Source of the DNA: CAIXOA01 sp041653635
GTDB taxonomy: Archaea > Micrarchaeota > Micrarchaeia > Anstonellales > Bilamarchaeaceae
Length of the DNA stretch: 6,544 nucleotides
Assembly (NCBI GenBank): GCA_041653635.1
Contig: JBAZFC010000004.1
Location: 1 to 6,544, forward strand
Direction of reading: 5' to 3'
Shown here: positions 4,461 through 6,544 of the stretch, one piece after another
Layout of the letters: the number at the start of each line of letters is the position of its first letter
Numbering within the stretch: the stretch's first letter is position 1
Position numbers and translations under genes: made by a program
Notes under the pieces: generated by a model
What the model saw: only the letters and a program-made list of their open reading frames with translations
What the model was told of the DNA's origin: nothing
Database searches by the model: none

Positions 4461-6140
4461 TCACAACATCGCAGCGATTATATGCTGGTAAGTCGCGTCA
4501 ATCTCCGCGTCTGTGGCCCCGTGCGTGCCCATCATGTCCGCAATCCTTTTCCTAAGATTTGAACCGGCGAGATTGTTGTGCGTTTCATGCCGGGCAAATG
4601 CGAGGAGGGCAAGTTTTCTGAAGATGTCGGATACCTTCGTTCTGTTTCCCCCTCCAGTAGTGCTGAGATGAAGGCATTTGTCCAGGACGACAGTCACATT
4701 CACAAGTTTATCTTGGGTCTCAATGAACTTCAGGACTTTTTTCTCATCCGGGGAAAGTTCAGTTATCTCTCCTATGATTCGGTTCTTCGCCTCTTCCTGG
4801 AAGTTCTTTTTGAGTTTCTCCAGTGGGGCGACCTCATAGGTCGCGCCTCCGGTTCCCTCGGGGATGCGAGCGAGCACGTGCTCCACGATTTGCTGCGTGT
4901 CCACCTGCTGGCCGGGCCCCATCTTCTGCAATACCTTCGCCACAATCCCGTCCACGTCCAGCGGCTGTGCCGCGGACTGGAGCTTGTAAATCTCCGTCCT
5001 CTGCGCGTTTATCGCGTTCTGCAGCTCCTGGATTTTGTTGAAGAAATCCATCCGGAGCTCGGTGAGCTCGTTCTTGGAACCGGCGGCGCACCCAGCCGGC
5101 GCCGGCATCGGGTTCGGGACCGGCAGCGACCTCGCGAGCGGAGTGAGGTTCTGCGGCGCGGAGACTGTCTCCACGCTTTTCTCCCCCTTCGCTATCTGGA
5201 CGGCCTGCTCATCCGGAAGCCATATCGGCTGGGCATAGACCTTCTTCACGCCCTCGTATGAGGAGAGGTAGAAGTGCCCCTTCTCCAGCGTCATGATGTC
5301 GTTCGTTTCGGGCTTCAGTTTCTTTGGAAGAGCAATCTGGTCCAGGGTATGCTTGACCTCGTTCCTCTCGGATTGGTAGCCGAGTATCCACGTGGAGACC
5401 TGCTTGAGGGGCAGCTTGTCCACCCCGGCCATGTCCTGGCTGTCCACCCACATGAAATTATTGTTGGTGGCGCCCTGCCTGATAAAGCTCTCCACCGCGC
5501 GCTTGCAGGGATTGTTGTATTTCTGCGGCAGGAACTTCCACGCCTCCGGGATTACGATTATAACCCCTGTCCGTGTCTTCAGGACCTCGTCCGCGACGCT
5601 CTGAATCACCAGGGATTGCACCTCGGCTTCCAGGCGCTCCAGGTTCATGATGTTGATGCCCTCCCCGATCTGGAGTGTATTAGAGAAGTTGGCGCTCTGG
5701 ACCTGTGGAATGAGGTTCTCCAGATAGTGCTGGAGCCGGGTATATATCTCCTCGTTGAGACCGCGGAGTTTGCCGCCAGCCATTTTACTGTCCACATCTC
5801 TCTTGATGTCCAGAAGCGAATGGGAATTCTTGCAGAGCCGTATTAATGTCCCCTTCTCCAGGAAAAGCTTCGTTTTGGAGTATGCCTCCATCAAACTATT
5901 CACGAATTCGTAGTCGCTCCTGTCCCTGAAGAACGGGGGGACTTCGGTTCCCTGCGTGAAGCTGCGCTCGCCTATCTTCGTTTTGAAGATGATTGCCTTC
6001 AGTCCGCTCCGGACAATCAGCGCCTCCAGGGTTGTCGTCTTCCCTGAAAGATTGGTGATGCCGGTCACGATTAAATGTGCCGGCTTGATGCAGACTTCCT
6101 TCCCGCTTTTTACTTCGTATCCCAGTCTTATTGCCTTCAT
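4461..6140 (-). CDS. HerA/VirB4-like P-loop ATPase with coiled coil and winged-helix tail
   Basis: This 559-residue protein is the largest complete gene here. Walker A is GITNLSGKTT (27-36). A Walker B-like strand is VIIVIPEAW (193-201), where Pro replaces the usual Asp but the Glu is kept. A polar strand ending in SQDMAGVD (234-241) is followed by STWILGYQS; this Ser-Gln sensor is characteristic of the HerA/FtsK/VirB4 group. After about 310 comes a Pro-rich linker, then a coiled coil (about 357-390), and a C-terminal region (about 463-545, from LSPDEKKVLKFI to SNLRKRIADMM) that reads as a winged helix. Such ATPases form hexamers that move DNA. Because a terminase is also present, this one may serve replication, recombination or transfer rather than packaging. 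The ATG at 6140 is chosen because GGTGGGA lies just upstream; an in-frame GTG at 6149 falls within that site. It heads the operon of zinc-motif and small proteins. Confidence 0.85.
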   Translation of the reverse strand: MKAIRLGYEVKSGKEVCIKPAHLIVTGITNLSGKTTTLEALIVRSGLKAIIFKTKIGERSFTQGTEVPPFFRDRSDYEFVNSLMEAYSKTKLFLEKGTLIRLCKNSHSLLDIKRDVDSKMAGGKLRGLNEEIYTRLQHYLENLIPQVQSANFSNTLQIGEGINIMNLERLEAEVQSLVIQSVADEVLKTRTGVIIVIPEAWKFLPQKYNNPCKRAVESFIRQGATNNNFMWVDSQDMAGVDKLPLKQVSTWILGYQSERNEVKHTLDQIALPKKLKPETNDIMTLEKGHFYLSSYEGVKKVYAQPIWLPDEQAVQIAKGEKSVETVSAPQNLTPLARSLPVPNPMPAPAGCAAGSKNELTELRMDFFNKIQELQNAINAQRTEIYKLQSAAQPLDVDGIVAKVLQKMGPGQQVDTQQIVEHVLARIPEGTGGATYEVAPLEKLKKNFQEEAKNRIIGEITELSPDEKKVLKFIETQDKLVNVTVVLDKCLHLSTTGGGNRTKVSDIFRKLALLAFARHETHNNLAGSNLRKRIADMMGTHGATDAEIDATYQHIIAAML

Positions 6141-6157
6141 GAATCCCACCTTGATAA

Positions 6158-6186
6158 TAGCTATTTGTAGCTATTCAGTAGCTACT
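6158..6186. promoter_or_regulatory. Three TAGCTA direct repeats upstream of the ATPase gene
   Basis: TAGCTATT occurs at 6158 and 6168, and TAGCTACT at 6179, so the starts are 10 and 11 bases apart, one helical turn. Each core TAGCTA is itself a palindrome. The array lies 18-46 bases upstream of the ATPase start, where the core promoter should be, and no good TATA box is otherwise visible. It is a likely operator for a dimeric regulator bound on one face of the DNA. Confidence 0.6.
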
Positions 6187-6246
6187 CCCCAGCGCACAAT
6201 CATAGGTCATCGAGTCAGCCGTGTTCAAGCGTTTCTTCATCATCAT
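6175..6246 (-). CDS. Possible 23-residue small ORF with strong ribosome site
   Basis: Three successive ATGs open a short frame encoding MMMKKRLNTADSMTYDCALG and three further residues. The upstream minus-strand sequence AGGAGGGAGGG is one of the strongest Shine-Dalgarno matches in the window. Third codon positions are mostly G or C, like neighbouring genes. Its stop falls inside the TAGCTA repeat array, so it could be a leader peptide linked to control of the ATPase operon or a short independent product. The length makes this uncertain. Confidence 0.4.
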   Translation of the reverse strand: MMMKKRLNTADSMTYDCALGSSY

Positions 6247-6270
6247 ACCCTCCCTCCTGTGCAGCAAATT

Positions 6271-6544
6271 CTACCAGTTGTTCTCCCATTCCGGCAAAGC
6301 CGGCATGAGCGTCATTTCCCTTTTTTTCTTTTGGTCGCACTTCACCCATCTGATTGTGGAGCCGATTATCCTCTTCAGGCGCTTCTGGCTTACGTCCGCC
6401 AGCGTCATCCCTTCGTTCCCTACTTTGTTCGTAAGGTCTATCTGCAGCTTCTTCTCCCCCATGACCGGAAGCCACTTGCGCACATACATCTTCAGTGTGG
6501 GCCCGTGCAGGATTTTTCTCCAGGCGAGCGGCTTTTCCTTGCCT
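6271..6544 (-). CDS. C-terminal part of an unrecognised protein, cut by window edge
   Basis: The frame is open to the right edge of the window, so the true start is probably outside it; an internal ATG at 6489 exists but the sequence before it (EKPLAWRKILHGPTLK) reads as coding. The visible 90 or so residues are basic, with a segment TLADVSQKRLKRIIGSTIRW that may form a helix or HTH-like unit, one Cys, and an end at MPALPEWENNW. Third codon positions are strongly G/C, which favours this frame over the overlapping one (6215-6475). The family is not recognised; a DNA-binding or replication role would only be a guess. Confidence 0.6.
   Translation of the reverse strand, partial: GKEKPLAWRKILHGPTLKMYVRKWLPVMGEKKLQIDLTNKVGNEGMTLADVSQKRLKRIIGSTIRWVKCDQKKKREMTLMPALPEWENNW

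Noticed and set aside
3795..5846. Long plus-strand open frames (3795-4562, 4578-5261, 5274-5846)
   Set aside because: They are antisense shadows of the ATPase and zinc-motif genes; no ribosome sites or domain signatures were found for them.
6215..6475. 86-residue minus-strand frame overlapping the right-edge gene
   Set aside because: Composition (many Gly, Glu, Arg, Asp) is typical of a shifted frame over a G/C3-rich gene, and it has no ribosome site. Its last 24 codons (from the ATG near 6298) look somewhat more protein-like, but are A/T-ending unlike neighbours.
1..6544. CRISPR array, tRNA, rRNA, integrase, or insertion sequence
   Set aside because: No repeat-spacer periodicity of the right size, cloverleaf, rRNA-like segment, recombinase motif or transposase was recognised on either strand.

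Overview
The window looks like part of an archaeal tailed virus (Caudoviricetes-type) or an integrated provirus. The viral call rests on a terminase pair at the left end: a small-subunit candidate followed by a clear terminase large subunit. The archaeal call rests on promoters. Three genes carry an ATTTAWACC TATA element placed at exactly the same distance from an ATG, the arrangement expected of archaeal leaderless mRNAs, while other genes have archaeal/bacterial-type Shine-Dalgarno sites. A small lipoprotein with a regular Cys pattern also recalls short archaeal lipoproteins. The host lineage cannot be fixed from this window.

Every credible gene is on the minus strand, so transcription runs from right to left. 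From position 6544 downward: the C-terminal part of an unrecognised protein (6271-6544); a possible 23-residue ORF with a strong ribosome site (6175-6246); a three-copy TAGCTA repeat; a large HerA/VirB4-like P-loop ATPase (4461-6140); then a tight cluster comprising a protein with a C-terminal zinc-binding motif (3882-4457), a 67-residue protein (3682-3885) and a 101-residue protein with a Pro/Ala-rich tail (3364-3669). A possible 38-residue basic ORF (3233-3349) follows, then a 256-residue multi-zinc-finger protein (2426-3196) and an overlapping 82-residue protein (2217-2465).

Left of 2216 the style changes to separately promoted, apparently leaderless genes: a 72-residue helical protein (1953-2171), a small lipoprotein (1457-1735), and the terminase pair (697-1221 and 1-691). 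The lipoprotein gene is flanked by AT-rich intergenic DNA. The right-hand stretch (about 1766-1952) holds many GTGAAT repeats in both orientations, which could be an operator array or a replication origin. The left-hand stretch holds three more copies, a T-run, a GC-rich hairpin and a 25-nt purine tract ahead of the terminase promoter.

Functionally, the left end is the DNA-packaging module. The right half looks like an early or accessory operon built around a second DNA-motor-type ATPase plus small zinc-binding and unknown proteins. No complete defence system, integrase, CRISPR array, tRNA or rRNA was seen.
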